DNA of 64,000 bases. It comes from CAXBGS01 sp963975425 (GTDB lineage: Bacteria; Planctomycetota; Planctomycetia; Pirellulales; Pirellulaceae). The notes beneath the pieces are model-generated. The model was not told the origin of the DNA. It worked only from the letters and a program-made list of their open reading frames with translations, and ran no database searches. The stretch spans positions 124,001 through 188,000 of the forward strand of contig CAXBGS010000011.1 in NCBI GenBank assembly GCA_963975425.1, given 5' to 3'. Below are positions 52,368 through 62,163 of the stretch, one piece after another; the stretch's first letter is position 1, and the number at the start of each line of letters is the position of its first letter. The translations under genes were made by a program, and so were the position numbers.

Positions 52368-53662
52368 TCGGCCGCCTGCAACAACTCCATCGCTGCGGCG
52401 GCCATCGTTTGGATGCCGGTGCGCAGCGCGGGAACGACGTCCGGATAGTAGACCGCCGAATGTAGTGATGGCGGCGGTATTTGCATTTTCTCAAAGCGAT
52501 CCAGTCGCTGACGAGAGACCGATCCGAGTCGGTACATGACGATCGGAACCCCCGCACGACCATATCGGCTGAAATCCTCGCCGCCCATCGATGGCTCGTC
52601 ATCGGATACAGCATCAGCGCCAAGTTGGTCAATGAACACTTGCCGCAGCCGCTTTGTCAGTTTCGCGTCGTTCTTCAGTGACGGCGTTCCTTCGCTAATG
52701 ATTATCTCGGGTGCGGGTGCGTCATAGCCGGCGGCCACGGCGTTCGCTTTGCGTTTGATAGCTCCCAAGACTTTTTGACGCACTTCGTCGCTGTAGCTGC
52801 GCACCGTCAGTTGCAACTTGCAATCATTGCCAATGATATTGTGCTTCGTTCCGCCGTGGATTGACCCAATCGTCACGACGGCCGGCTCAATCGGTTTGAC
52901 CTCACGACTGACGATCGTTTGCAGAGAGACGATCAGCTCCGCGGCCTGCATGATGGGATCGATGGTGGTATGCGGAGCCGACCCGTGCCCTCCCCTGCCC
53001 TTCACCGTGATGTCAACGCTATCCACGTTGGCGAGCGCATATCCCGGCATCACGGCGACCGTTCCCGCCTCAATTTCGCCATGAACATGCAGAGCGACCG
53101 CGAAGTCGGGTTGGGGGAATCGTTCGAACAATCCGTCTTGCAACATGGCGGCCGCGCCTGCCCCTCGTTCCTCGGCGGGTTGGCCGACCAACATCAGCGT
53201 TCCCGACCATCGCGATTTGTGTTCGGCAAGGTACTTCGCGACCCCGATCAGATTGGTCATGTGAAGATCATGTCCACAAGCATGCATCACGCCAGTCGTG
53301 CCACCGCCTTCACGCTCGGTCGTGACGGTCGACGCAAATGGCAAAGGCGTTTGTTCCGTGACCGGCAGTGCATCGAGATCCGTGCGAAGCATCACAATCG
53401 GACCGTCGCCATTTTTTAATATCCCGACGATTCCGTATCCGCCAATCTCGGTCGTGACATCGTATCCCGACTCACGCCAAGCGCCCGCAACAAATGACGC
53501 TGTTTCCTTTTCTTCAAAGGAGACCTCGGGATGGGCGTGCAGCCATTGATACGTTTCGATTAAGGCCGGCATCTGCGTATCGATCCAAGAAACGATCGGC
53601 TTGTCCGCGCACGCGACCGTGGCAAACGACATTGACACCAACATCAAGTATTTATGCATCAT
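52364..53662 (-). CDS. M20-family metal-dependent amidohydrolase, exported
   Basis: 432 aa, ATG at 53662. HKYLMLVSMSFATVACADKP is a signal peptide with a possible lipobox (TVAC). Motifs of peptidase M20D/IAA-amidohydrolase: WLHAHPEVSFEE, HACGHDLHMTNLIG (metal His and Asp), VGQPAEERGAGA (catalytic Glu pair) and VDSVDITVKGRGGHGSAPHT, which is the dimerisation-domain start with the conserved GGHGS. Members split N-acyl amino acids or peptides. It lies 3' to 3' with the DUF1080-like gene. Confidence 0.9.
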   Translation of the reverse strand: MMHKYLMLVSMSFATVACADKPIVSWIDTQMPALIETYQWLHAHPEVSFEEKETASFVAGAWRESGYDVTTEIGGYGIVGILKNGDGPIVMLRTDLDALPVTEQTPLPFASTVTTEREGGGTTGVMHACGHDLHMTNLIGVAKYLAEHKSRWSGTLMLVGQPAEERGAGAAAMLQDGLFERFPQPDFAVALHVHGEIEAGTVAVMPGYALANVDSVDITVKGRGGHGSAPHTTIDPIMQAAELIVSLQTIVSREVKPIEPAVVTIGSIHGGTKHNIIGNDCKLQLTVRSYSDEVRQKVLGAIKRKANAVAAGYDAPAPEIIISEGTPSLKNDAKLTKRLRQVFIDQLGADAVSDDEPSMGGEDFSRYGRAGVPIVMYRLGSVSRQRLDRFEKMQIPPPSLHSAVYYPDVVPALRTGIQTMAAAAMELLQAAD

Positions 53663-53777
53663 CTCATCTCATTCAGCGGTGGCATTACGGGATCGTCATC
53701 GACTGTTTTGCGATCGGAACGCTTCGTAAGAAAGTAATTTTCCTTCAATGGTCCCGCAGTCATCAGGGGCCGTGCGA

Positions 53778-56462
53778 TCAACGATCCAGATTCGCATCAA
53801 GGTCTCGCAGTGTCAGCTCGGCCTCGGCGAGGGCGAACATGGCGAGCCCCACATCAGGATACTGCAGCGCCAGCCGGTGCCAAAACCTCGCCACGCGAGC
53901 GAATGTCCGTTGACCTTCCTCTCGCTGCCCAGCCTGCAGCTGTGCTTGAGCCTGAAAATGCACGAATAAGGCGTGCCACATTCGATAACCGACCGCATCG
54001 GGATGCTGGTGTTCCAACATTGCATGCTGTCGGCCAGCGGTGCGAAACGAAAAGACGGCCTGCTGTTTCAGATCATGGAAACGCTGTCGAGACGACGGAT
54101 CGTTGTGTCGATCGATCACGTCGGCGTATCGCTGCAACAATACTCCCAGCTTGAAGTGCGTATGTGCGCAGGTGTTCAAGTACGCGGGCACATTCGGATT
54201 CGCAGCCGCTAACGACTGACAATGTGCGACGGCTTCCTCCAGCCGATCAATTCCCCATTCCAGTTGCGTGGGGCCGATCCGCGGCTCGAACACATTCAAG
54301 TGTGCCAGCGAGGTCGCCAGATCATGCTGAATGATGGGGTTCTCGGGATGGCGTTTGACCAGCTGTCGAAGAATTTCATTCGCTTCATTCTCCGCTTGCA
54401 ATTGTTTGGGTGAGGCGCCGACCAAAGAATCACTACGCAGCTCGTTCAGCGCCGCTGCCAGCCATCGCGCGTATCCGACTTGTTCTGGATTTGATTCATA
54501 CAGCTCGCGAAAGAGTTGTTCGGCTCGCAAAAGATGATGATTGCGCGCCGGATCATGCTCTAATCGTTCTCGGTCGGGTCCAGGTCCTTCAGCGGGTCTG
54601 CCGTCACGATGTCGCAAGAATTCCAAGATGGTGATTGGCGGCAACGTCTCCGGCCCCACGCCCGGTCGCAAACGCCGTGACAGAGCGAAATGTGTTTGGG
54701 CTTCGCTAAACCGAACACGATCAGACGACTGAAACACTCCGTCGGCGATCAGTTTTTGCAGCGCCTCAAAGTGTATCTCATCGGCTTGCTCATCTTTGCC
54801 CAGCATCCGCCACGCGAATCCGATTCGATTCATCAAATCCGTCTCGCGGATGATACCGTCAATATCTGTCGAATCGATTTCGGACGAGAGGTCCGTCGAA
54901 CGGGCTTGTTCGGCGATGCATGCTTGTCGAGAGATTTCGAACGTCTTGATCGCACGCTCGTACTGGCCCAATTGATGATAGATTGTGCCGATAGCGTACC
55001 GGGCATCGGCCGCGGACCGACTCATCTCATCGTCCAATCCATCTCGGGATGCCAGATCGTCGTAATAGCGAATCAGTTCTTCCAGCAGCTCGGCCGCTTC
55101 ATTACTTAACGTTGGAGCCGAGGCCAGTGAAGCGTTCAGCGTCGAGGCGTTGTCACCGGCGATCGCGAACCGCTGGAATATTTTGTCCAGGGCGCCCGAT
55201 GCGATTGCAGCATTCTGTTCGGCCACACCACGCAGACGCGTTTCGTTCTCGAGCGTGTTCTGCGCCATTTCCGCTCGTCCCCACGCGAGCGCAGCGATGC
55301 CTAACAACAGCACCGCCGTGGCGGCCGAAAGAACGGCGACGGCGGGATTGCGTTTCGCCCAACGGACGAACAACTGTGCCTTGGACGGAGGAACGATGCG
55401 AATCGGCTCATCATTGAGAAACCGCTGCAAATCGGCTGCCATTTCGGTCGCTGTTGCATACCGATCACTCAAATCGGCTGCCATCGCGCCGCACAGAATC
55501 CGTTCCAGATCCTTAGGAATTTTTTTGTCGTAGTGCCGGACCGGGGGCGGCGGACCGGCCGGTCGATTGGCGACGATCGCGTGTCGAATCGTCGCATCAT
55601 CAACGGCGGGACGACCGGCCAATAATTCGTACAGCGTGCACCCCAAACTATAGATGTCGCTGCGCGGATCCAAGTCGCCGCGAATCTGTTCGGGCGCCAT
55701 ATAGCGAAGCGTTCCGACGACTTCACTTGACTGGGATGCCTCTTCTTCAATGGCCTTGGCGACGCCAAAATCGGTCACCCATAAATCGAGGTCATCGTTA
55801 ACGATGAGGTTGGCCGGTTTGATATCGCGGTGAAGTACGTTCTGATCGTGGGCATACGCCAGCGCGTTGGCCGCCTGCAGCCCGAGATGAGCGACTTGGC
55901 GAGGTGTAAAAGGCTCTGTTTGGTCGGCAAGCACACGATCCAGCCCTGTGCCTTGAATCCGTTGCATCACGTAGTAATGGAACCCCTGATCGCTGCCGAC
56001 ACCGAACACGGGAACGATATTCGTATGATGCAGCGATCCGGCCGTGCGTGCTTCGCGCTCGAATCGATCGAGTTGCTGTTGATCCTCCAGCAGCGATTTG
56101 GGCAACACCTTGACGGCTACTTTTCGATCAAGCGACTTCTGCACCGCTTCAAATACGACCCCCATGCCGCCACGACCGATCTGACGAACGAGTTGGTAAT
56201 CACCTAACCGTTCCGGTCGCGACGATCCCAGCGAGGCAAGCCCTCCTGGACGCTGGGACTGACGTTTGCGAGCCTGTTCGAGTCGCTGGATGACCGGCAA
56301 CAGATCGCGAATTTCGGTTCCAAGCTGCTCAGGGACTTCTGCAACGGGCTCGATCGCCCCATGGTGTCCGCGGCGCAAACGCTGGATGTACTGCGTCGCA
56401 ATTGTCTCAAGCGGATGACGATCGGTTCCGTCATCGGGATCGACCGTGGGCGAATCGTTCAT
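53778..56462 (-). CDS. Membrane Ser/Thr protein kinase with TPR-like tail
   Basis: 894 aa, ATG 56462. Kinase domain about 86-350: glycine loop GRGGMGVVFEA (97-107), Lys118, HRDIKPANLI (211-220), DFGVAKA (231-237) and MAPEQIRGD (255-263), all intact. One transmembrane helix (about 373-394, PAVAVLSAATAVLLLGIAAL). The rest is helical repeats of TPR kind (AIGTIYHQLGQYERAIKTFE) likely outside the membrane. It follows the ECF sigma gene by 40 bases on the same strand, an arrangement known in planctomycetes, where such kinase/sigma pairs are common. The kinase may control the sigma factor by phosphorylation. Confidence 0.92.
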   Translation of the reverse strand: MNDSPTVDPDDGTDRHPLETIATQYIQRLRRGHHGAIEPVAEVPEQLGTEIRDLLPVIQRLEQARKRQSQRPGGLASLGSSRPERLGDYQLVRQIGRGGMGVVFEAVQKSLDRKVAVKVLPKSLLEDQQQLDRFEREARTAGSLHHTNIVPVFGVGSDQGFHYYVMQRIQGTGLDRVLADQTEPFTPRQVAHLGLQAANALAYAHDQNVLHRDIKPANLIVNDDLDLWVTDFGVAKAIEEEASQSSEVVGTLRYMAPEQIRGDLDPRSDIYSLGCTLYELLAGRPAVDDATIRHAIVANRPAGPPPPVRHYDKKIPKDLERILCGAMAADLSDRYATATEMAADLQRFLNDEPIRIVPPSKAQLFVRWAKRNPAVAVLSAATAVLLLGIAALAWGRAEMAQNTLENETRLRGVAEQNAAIASGALDKIFQRFAIAGDNASTLNASLASAPTLSNEAAELLEELIRYYDDLASRDGLDDEMSRSAADARYAIGTIYHQLGQYERAIKTFEISRQACIAEQARSTDLSSEIDSTDIDGIIRETDLMNRIGFAWRMLGKDEQADEIHFEALQKLIADGVFQSSDRVRFSEAQTHFALSRRLRPGVGPETLPPITILEFLRHRDGRPAEGPGPDRERLEHDPARNHHLLRAEQLFRELYESNPEQVGYARWLAAALNELRSDSLVGASPKQLQAENEANEILRQLVKRHPENPIIQHDLATSLAHLNVFEPRIGPTQLEWGIDRLEEAVAHCQSLAAANPNVPAYLNTCAHTHFKLGVLLQRYADVIDRHNDPSSRQRFHDLKQQAVFSFRTAGRQHAMLEHQHPDAVGYRMWHALFVHFQAQAQLQAGQREEGQRTFARVARFWHRLALQYPDVGLAMFALAEAELTLRDLDANLDR

Positions 56463-56502
56463 AAGCGAACACCGTTAAAAACTGATTCACCACGACGCAT
56501 TT

Positions 56503-57189
56503 TCATTTGATTTCCGAAGATGAATTCTCGGGCGAACTCTCTTGCAGTATTTCTCGCAAGCGGCCCAGCGCACGGACATACCGATTGCTTGCCGCCGTGA
56601 TCGATAGGCCCAGAACCTCTGCCGTTTCGCGATTGGTCAATCCTTCGAAATGACGAAGCGCGATCGTTTCCTGATCGATTTCGGACATCGTTTCGATCGC
56701 AGCCGCCAATTTCTCAGCCGACTCGTCACGAACAACCACACCACTGGGTGATGTCTGATCGCTGATCAGGTGTCCGGCCAGTGAGACCGATGTGGTTTGC
56801 GGAAAACGCGGGCTGGCAATCGAAACCTCGCGACCGGCATCCCGCATCTCAGTACCCATGTGCCGCCGGTGAACATCAATCAGTGTCTGCGCAACGATCA
56901 TCCGAAGCCACACGAATAAACTAAATGAGGGATCGCGAAGGTAATGTTCCAAGCGTAAACCTGCCGCCACAAACGCTTCCTGCAGCACATCGTCGACGTC
57001 AACACGAGCGGCAACGCGATGATGCATTCGAAACGAAACCAGATTCCAAAATCGCTCGCGATGCGCGGTAAAAGCGTCGGCCAGCGTCTGTTGAGCGTCG
57101 GTGCGAAGCCGCTCGAGAACCTCGGGCGTCTCGCCCAGAGGTAACTCGGATTCGCTCGCGTATTCGCTAGACGATGTGTCTTCATTCAT
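56503..57189 (-). CDS. ECF-type RNA polymerase sigma factor paired with the kinase
   Basis: 228 aa from the ATG at 57189, chosen for the GAGAAG sequence 5 bases upstream; a TTG 13 codons earlier is in frame. Sigma-2: RFWNLVSFRMHHRVAARVDV, DDVLQEAFVAAGLRLEHYLR, and WLRMIVAQTLIDVHRRHMGT. Sigma-4: IDQETIALRHFEGLTNRETA and EVLGLSITAASNRYVRALGR, a good helix-turn-helix. Upstream of the kinase gene on the same transcript. Belongs to the planctomycete kinase-linked ECF groups by context. Confidence 0.88.
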   Translation of the reverse strand: MNEDTSSSEYASESELPLGETPEVLERLRTDAQQTLADAFTAHRERFWNLVSFRMHHRVAARVDVDDVLQEAFVAAGLRLEHYLRDPSFSLFVWLRMIVAQTLIDVHRRHMGTEMRDAGREVSIASPRFPQTTSVSLAGHLISDQTSPSGVVVRDESAEKLAAAIETMSEIDQETIALRHFEGLTNRETAEVLGLSITAASNRYVRALGRLREILQESSPENSSSEIK

Positions 57190-57541
57190 AAACGCTTCTC
57201 TTGACAATGATCCACCGTTTTGTCGCAAACCTTATTTTTTGCACAACCCGTGTCATTTGATAGTCTAGATGGGTCTGCCTAATGTGGAAACGAAGGACAC
57301 GGTTTTCTCGCCAATCGCCCCATATTCTGTACTGTATTCTGCACTGTGCTCTGCACCGTAGAAGTTCGCGACTGTGAAACGTCGCCCATCACCGACAGAT
57401 CAAGCATCGCCGATCGCACGTGAAACCCGAAACGAACCGTCAACTGCTCAGCAAACACCCATTCGGCTGGCAAATAGCCGCTCGTCATTCGCTTTCTGCA
57501 AACGAAAGTCATGCCGCGGCAACTGGCGCGGGTATGATTGA
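57190..57541. other. Divergent intergenic region between the sigma and M14 genes
   Basis: 352 bases. Contains the three 12-bp repeats and should carry both promoters. A minus-strand open frame (57279-57548) reads STVQSTVQNTVQ across the repeats and is not supported as a gene. Confidence 0.45.
57323..57358 (-). repeat. Three 12-bp tandem repeats in a divergent promoter region
   Basis: TATTCTGTACTG, TATTCTGCACTG, TGCTCTGCACCG in a row (12 bases each). They lie about 135 bases upstream of the sigma gene and about 185 upstream of the M14 gene. Confidence 0.75.
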
Positions 57542-58945
57542 TTGACACTCACGCTCATCGGCCGCGCGTCGAATGAGAGCTCTGGGTATCCGACAAGCAT
57601 CCTGTGCGAAAAAATCGTTTGTCCGACAAGCTGCGCGTGCCAGCCGACCGTCTGGCAATTAGCCAAAGGAAACAATCTGCTGGGCATCAAATTCTTCGAT
57701 AACCGATCAACCGGACTGCTCGCCATCATCCTGATCGCCGGCATGTTTTCCCATGCGCGTGGCGAGATTTTCTTCGACGCCGACCACCATGCCCGTGAAC
57801 GTCCGTCATCGATTCGCTTCGTTTCGCAAGATCACTCGGTGTCGATCCGCAGCGATTTTCGCGGTGGTCGACTCAGTCGTTGTGTCGAGATCGCTGATGA
57901 TGAGTTTGATTTGCTGGTCAAACCTGAACGCGAACCGATCAACGACAGCGCATGGTATGCCTTTCAGGTTTACGCGACCAAACCGATGTCGATTCGGATA
58001 CGCTTGCGTTATGCCGGAGGCACACATCGATATCGGCCGCTGATTAGCCGTGACAAAAAAACATGGCAACGGATTGGCAAAGATCGTGTCACGGTTCATC
58101 CACAAAAAACGCAAGCCGTCTTTGATCTGCGGATCGATGATCGCCCGCTGTGGATTTCGGCACAGGAACTGTTAACCGGGGACCTAATATCACAGTGGTC
58201 GGAATCGCTGCTGCAGTTACCCTTTGTGACGCAGCAGGAGATTGGTCGTTCGGTCCAGAACCGGCCGATCCACCAGCTGAAAATTTCCGAAACAACATCA
58301 CCCAGCTATCTGTTTATTCTCGGTCGCCAGCATCCCCCCGAGGTTTCTGGAACCATCGGCATGATGCGATTCGTGGAAGCGATCACATCTCAGAGCAAGG
58401 TTGCTCGCTCATTTCGGAAACAGTTTTGTACCGTTGTTGTCCCGATGTCGAATCCCGATGGGGTCGCACGCGGTTATTGGCGATGCAACGCGAACGGTGT
58501 CGACTTGAACCGTGATTGGGGGCGGTTTTCTCAGCCAGAAACACGTGCGATTGGTCAGTCGATTTTGGACTGCCGTGCGGCGGGGCGACGGTCGTTGTAC
58601 CTGTTGCTTGATTTCCACTCGACTTACGAAGACGTCTTTTATACCGCTGCCGATGTCGACGACGCGTTTCCTGCCGGCTTTGCATCGTCATGGCTGAGCG
58701 CCATCGATCAGCGATTCCCGCGCTACCAGGTCAACCACGACGCCACTCACAACGGTAACCGCACGACGTCGAAAGCGTGGGCGCACGAAACACTCGGCGT
58801 CGCCGCGGTGACCTACGAGTTCGGTGACACCACGCGGCGCGACCGAATCGAAGAACTCGCTCGCGGCAGCGCCGAAGAAATGATGCGTCTGTTGCTCGAC
58901 CGAGTCGACCAGACGAAACACGCTACCACGTTGATCAAGAACTGA
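57542..58945 (+). CDS. M14-type zinc carboxypeptidase, exported
   Basis: Frame of 467 aa from TTG 57542; the real start is uncertain because no ATG or GTG lies before the signal-like segment FFDNRSTGLLAIILIAGMFS HARG (a CTG at 57672 follows GGAAAC; ATG 57743 would remove the signal). A beta-sandwich N-domain (about 85-215) precedes the peptidase: zinc ligands in GRQHPPEVSGTIGM (H..E) and LLDFHST (His), substrate-binding NGVDLNRDWG, and the catalytic Glu in VTYEFGD. The beta-sandwich plus M14 order is that of cytosolic-carboxypeptidase (M14D)-like enzymes. Removes C-terminal residues from peptides or acts on modified amino acids. Confidence 0.85.
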   Translation: MTLTLIGRASNESSGYPTSILCEKIVCPTSCACQPTVWQLAKGNNLLGIKFFDNRSTGLLAIILIAGMFSHARGEIFFDADHHARERPSSIRFVSQDHSVSIRSDFRGGRLSRCVEIADDEFDLLVKPEREPINDSAWYAFQVYATKPMSIRIRLRYAGGTHRYRPLISRDKKTWQRIGKDRVTVHPQKTQAVFDLRIDDRPLWISAQELLTGDLISQWSESLLQLPFVTQQEIGRSVQNRPIHQLKISETTSPSYLFILGRQHPPEVSGTIGMMRFVEAITSQSKVARSFRKQFCTVVVPMSNPDGVARGYWRCNANGVDLNRDWGRFSQPETRAIGQSILDCRAAGRRSLYLLLDFHSTYEDVFYTAADVDDAFPAGFASSWLSAIDQRFPRYQVNHDATHNGNRTTSKAWAHETLGVAAVTYEFGDTTRRDRIEELARGSAEEMMRLLLDRVDQTKHATTLIKN

Positions 58946-58969
58946 ACCGGGCAGTCGCCGCTCTTGATA

Positions 58970-59827
58970 CTACGGGACTCTACAACCGTAGATGTTCGCG
59001 AACATATCCATGCCTTTGTAAATGCGACGTTGAACAAGCGGCATCGTCTGCGTGGGACCTGATTCGCCGATGTACAACCGAAAACCAGCGTCATGCAGAA
59101 TCGATAAAACCTTATGCAAGTTCTGGTCCTTTCCCGCATATGAGTGACATTCGACGAAAATGTTCTCAACGGTCGGCAGCAAATCCTCGATGGACTCAAG
59201 CACTTCCAGTTCTGCGCCCTCGATATCAAGCTTCAACATGCTTACTGGTTTCGACAGGTATGGCCGCAGTGTCGTGACCGCAATGTCGATGGGCTTTGAA
59301 TCTTCGGCTGGATTATCGGTCAGCGGATTACCAACCACACTTGCCGCCGTCGACTGTTTGTCCTCGACTAATTTTAGCGTTGTATCACTGGACCAAACGC
59401 CTTTTTCGATGACCCGCAGATGGTCGTATCCGCTATTAGAAAAATTCTGTTGGACACACTTGAACGTTTCGGGGTGCGGCTCGAACGCGATCACTTCAGC
59501 GTTGGGATATTCACGCTTTACAAATAAGCTCATCAACCCCACATTCGCACCACAATCCAAGACATAGGGCACCTCATGTTTGGTGCGAAACGCGTAGCAT
59601 TGCTTGATAAAGATCTCGCGATACAAAATGCTGAATATGTGATTGCTGGGAAACGTCACTTTGAATCCCAAAATATCAGATTCGCAAACGGAATAGTCGG
59701 GCAGCGACTCTAAGCGCGCAAGCTCGTTTTCTGCAGAGCTGGCGCGGTCTCGACCCGATATCTCTACGATGTCGTAACCGCACCAAGCCAGCGCCCGTCT
59801 CACCAAGTTTTTTAAGATCGAACTCAT
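58970..59827 (-). CDS. FkbM-family methyltransferase
   Basis: 285 aa, ATG at 59827. S-adenosylmethionine-binding VLDCGANVGLMSLFVKREYP (about 89-108), ENAEVIAFEPHPETFKCVQQ-like acidic loop, and the FkbM hallmark LKLDIEGAELEVLESIEDLL (about 196-215). FkbM enzymes O-methylate sugars or natural products. It starts one base after the stop of the upstream methyltransferase gene and lies beside glycosyltransferases, so methylation of a surface glycan is likely. Confidence 0.88.
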   Translation of the reverse strand: MSSILKNLVRRALAWCGYDIVEISGRDRASSAENELARLESLPDYSVCESDILGFKVTFPSNHIFSILYREIFIKQCYAFRTKHEVPYVLDCGANVGLMSLFVKREYPNAEVIAFEPHPETFKCVQQNFSNSGYDHLRVIEKGVWSSDTTLKLVEDKQSTAASVVGNPLTDNPAEDSKPIDIAVTTLRPYLSKPVSMLKLDIEGAELEVLESIEDLLPTVENIFVECHSYAGKDQNLHKVLSILHDAGFRLYIGESGPTQTMPLVQRRIYKGMDMFANIYGCRVP

Positions 59828-59828
59828 A

Positions 59829-60554
59829 TCACTCGAGTGATGGGGGGACGTCTGTCGCGCGTGTGGCGTCTACAGACTTAGTACGTTTTTCGATAGATCG
59901 ACAACGAAATCCCAAGTTGATGATGTCGTTGCCGTTGTTGCGGTCAAGAATTCCCAGAAAGCAGTTAACCAACGGATAGACTAGAAACCCCAGATGACCA
60001 ATCAAGCGAGCCCGGCTGATAACCCGATTCAGTTTTAATCCCAACAACGATAAATCGGTCCCGTGTTTGGTTATCTGACACGCTTGAAGTCCCGCTTTTT
60101 CTAGAAGATAAACCATCCCGTATTGCGTGTATCGAAAATAGTCGTGTGGTGCTTCATGCAGTTCCCACGCTTGGGGAACGGTAATGAGAGCCGTGCCGCC
60201 CGGCGATAAAACTCGATTGATCTCACGGAGCACCGCTAGCGGATCAGGCACATGCTCAAGAACTTGCAGGCATAGAACGTGATCGGCGCGATCGTCCGGC
60301 AAAGGAGTCGATTCGGCCCCACATTGAATATCGGATGCACGATTATTCTCATCCGCATCAAGTCCAATGTACTCGGTAACGGAGTCCGGACAGAATTGAC
60401 GATACGGCATTTGACCACAGCCGAAATCAACGATGCATCCCGAACAAGATCCCAAAAAATCGATCACATCGGTGGCCAGCGGATAGAGGTGCAAATAGTC
60501 TCGATGTGTGATTCGAAGCGAGCGTTTGATCTGCTCGCCCGTCCGGCGAACCAT
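59829..60554 (-). CDS. Class I SAM-dependent methyltransferase
   Basis: 241 aa from the ATG at 60554 (GTG 60572 and TTG 60623 are in frame). Motif I IVDFGCGQMPYRQF, acidic YIGLDADEN, post-I ESTPLPDDRADHVLCLQVLE HVPD, and GGTALITVPQAWELHEAPHD YFRYT, as in Methyltransf_11/UbiE-like enzymes of polysaccharide loci. Followed by fkbM in the same transcript (TGAtATG). Confidence 0.88.
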   Translation of the reverse strand: MVRRTGEQIKRSLRITHRDYLHLYPLATDVIDFLGSCSGCIVDFGCGQMPYRQFCPDSVTEYIGLDADENNRASDIQCGAESTPLPDDRADHVLCLQVLEHVPDPLAVLREINRVLSPGGTALITVPQAWELHEAPHDYFRYTQYGMVYLLEKAGLQACQITKHGTDLSLLGLKLNRVISRARLIGHLGFLVYPLVNCFLGILDRNNGNDIINLGFRCRSIEKRTKSVDATRATDVPPSLE

Positions 60555-60623
60555 CGGATTATTGTTGGCCACAGATGTGCTTTCATCGATTACAGCTAAG
60601 AAATTTACACTTACAATCGGCAA

Positions 60624-60933
60624 TGCTCTGCCAACCAGCGGACTGCCACGACCGAGCAGATAGTCGCTGAAATGCGGAAAAACCGACGCGTTTCCTCGGA
60701 CGATTGTTGCATTTTATGCTGGCGAGGGCCATCGGATCCTATGCTGGTGCAGGCTGCCGTGGTTTCGGCCGCGGCCCAACTCGAATTTCACAGAAGTAAA
60801 GTTAATTTAGAAGGCGTGGTGTTCCGTGTTCGCTGAATGGGTTTGAGCCCCCTGCCGAGTTTTCACACGCAATATTTCTAACTCGCAATATTTCTAACTC
60901 ACAAGAATCCCGACAACACAAGCACTTACCCGA
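60624..60933. other. Divergent intergenic region at the glycan locus
   Basis: 310 bases between methyltransferase and glycosyltransferase genes; holds the 16-bp duplication and probably both promoters. ATGCTGG(C/T) occurs twice (60716, 60741) with a spacing of 25 bases. Confidence 0.4.
60868..60899. repeat. Perfect 16-bp tandem duplication upstream of the GT4 gene
   Basis: CGCAATATTTCTAACT occurs twice without gap (60868-60883, 60884-60899), 35 bases before the predicted GT4 start. A/T rich; contains a possible -10-like TATTTC. Confidence 0.85.
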
Positions 60934-62163
60934 TTGGAGACCGCGGTACGAGTGTGTCACAAGTTTCCAGTGTCCGAACTGCAAAGCGCTTCCATCATCT
61001 CATCCGCAGGCCAAAGGCACAGTTTGTCATCCCCACTTACGATCGTTCAGCCGCGAGAAAATGTACTTACGGAAACATTTTTGCGAGCTCAAGCGAGTCG
61101 CCTCCCAGCCGACGCCACTGTCGTTTACACCGGACCCAATGGAGTGCCCTGTGTCGACGGCACGCCGGTTCTCTCACAAGCGACGATTCCTCGTACGATG
61201 CGCCGCCTCGCACAATCAATCCTTAAACGGGACAGCCAATGGGATACCACAGCGGCGTACATGGCCATCTTGCGACGGACGAAAGCCCAGGCCGTCTTGG
61301 CACAATACGGGCCGATGGGTGTCGCGGCACTTCCGGCCTGCAAGAAACTGAACGTGCCATTGATTGTTCAGTTCCACGGCGCGGATGCGAGCAAACATGA
61401 CATACTGGCAACCTATCGCGATTCGTACCGTGAATTATTTGCCAAGGCCGATGCGGTCGTCGCCGTCTCGTCGGCGATGCGTGAACGACTAATCAGGCTG
61501 GGCGCAGACAAACACAAAACGATTCTGAATATCTATGGCGTCGACACCGAAGCGATTCGGCCTCAAGAGAATCTGCCATCATCACCAACGTTGCTTTCGG
61601 TTGGACGATTCGTTGAAAAGAAAGCGCCTTACCTGACGCTGATGGCGTTTGCCCGCGCGCATCGACAAGTGCCAGAAGGGCGACTGCGAATGATCGGCGA
61701 CGGAGTACTGCTGGGGCCATGCATTGACCTTGCGAAGGCCCTGGGGATCGAACCATCCGTTGATTTCCTAGGCAGTCAACCAAACGATGTTGTCACCAAA
61801 GAACTTGCCCAGGCGCGCGCATTTGTCCAACATTCGATTGAGGCATCCGATGGTGACTGCGAAGGGACACCGCTTGCGATCCTGGAAGCCGGCGCGGCGG
61901 GCTTGCCAGTCATCGCAACGCGTCACGCGGGGATTCCTGAGGTCGTCGTGGATGGCCAAACCGGTTTTTTGGTCGCTGAAAAAGACATTGATGCGATGTC
62001 ACGCCACATGGTCAACTTATTGAGCGACCGCGACCAGGCCGCGAAAATTGGCAAAGCTGCGAGAGAACGGATTGAGGCCGAATTTGATGTGCGGGTGAGC
62101 GTGTCAAACCTTTGGTCCATCATCGAAAGGTGCATGCATTCGCACGTAAACAGACGACCTTGA
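60934..62163 (+). CDS. Glycosyltransferase, GT4/GT-B family
   Basis: 409 aa from TTG 60934 (GTG 60952 is an alternative). GT-B fold: N-half with LIVQFHGADASKHDILATYR and AVVAVSSAMRERLIRLGADK; C-half with LLSVGRFVEKKAPYLTLMAF, then the donor-binding DGDCEGTPLAILEAGAAGLP and VIATRHAGIPEVVVDGQTGF (E-x7-E type). Transfers an activated sugar, probably during surface polysaccharide synthesis. A GT2 gene overlaps its stop by one base. Confidence 0.92.
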   Translation: METAVRVCHKFPVSELQSASIISSAGQRHSLSSPLTIVQPRENVLTETFLRAQASRLPADATVVYTGPNGVPCVDGTPVLSQATIPRTMRRLAQSILKRDSQWDTTAAYMAILRRTKAQAVLAQYGPMGVAALPACKKLNVPLIVQFHGADASKHDILATYRDSYRELFAKADAVVAVSSAMRERLIRLGADKHKTILNIYGVDTEAIRPQENLPSSPTLLSVGRFVEKKAPYLTLMAFARAHRQVPEGRLRMIGDGVLLGPCIDLAKALGIEPSVDFLGSQPNDVVTKELAQARAFVQHSIEASDGDCEGTPLAILEAGAAGLPVIATRHAGIPEVVVDGQTGFLVAEKDIDAMSRHMVNLLSDRDQAAKIGKAARERIEAEFDVRVSVSNLWSIIERCMHSHVNRRP

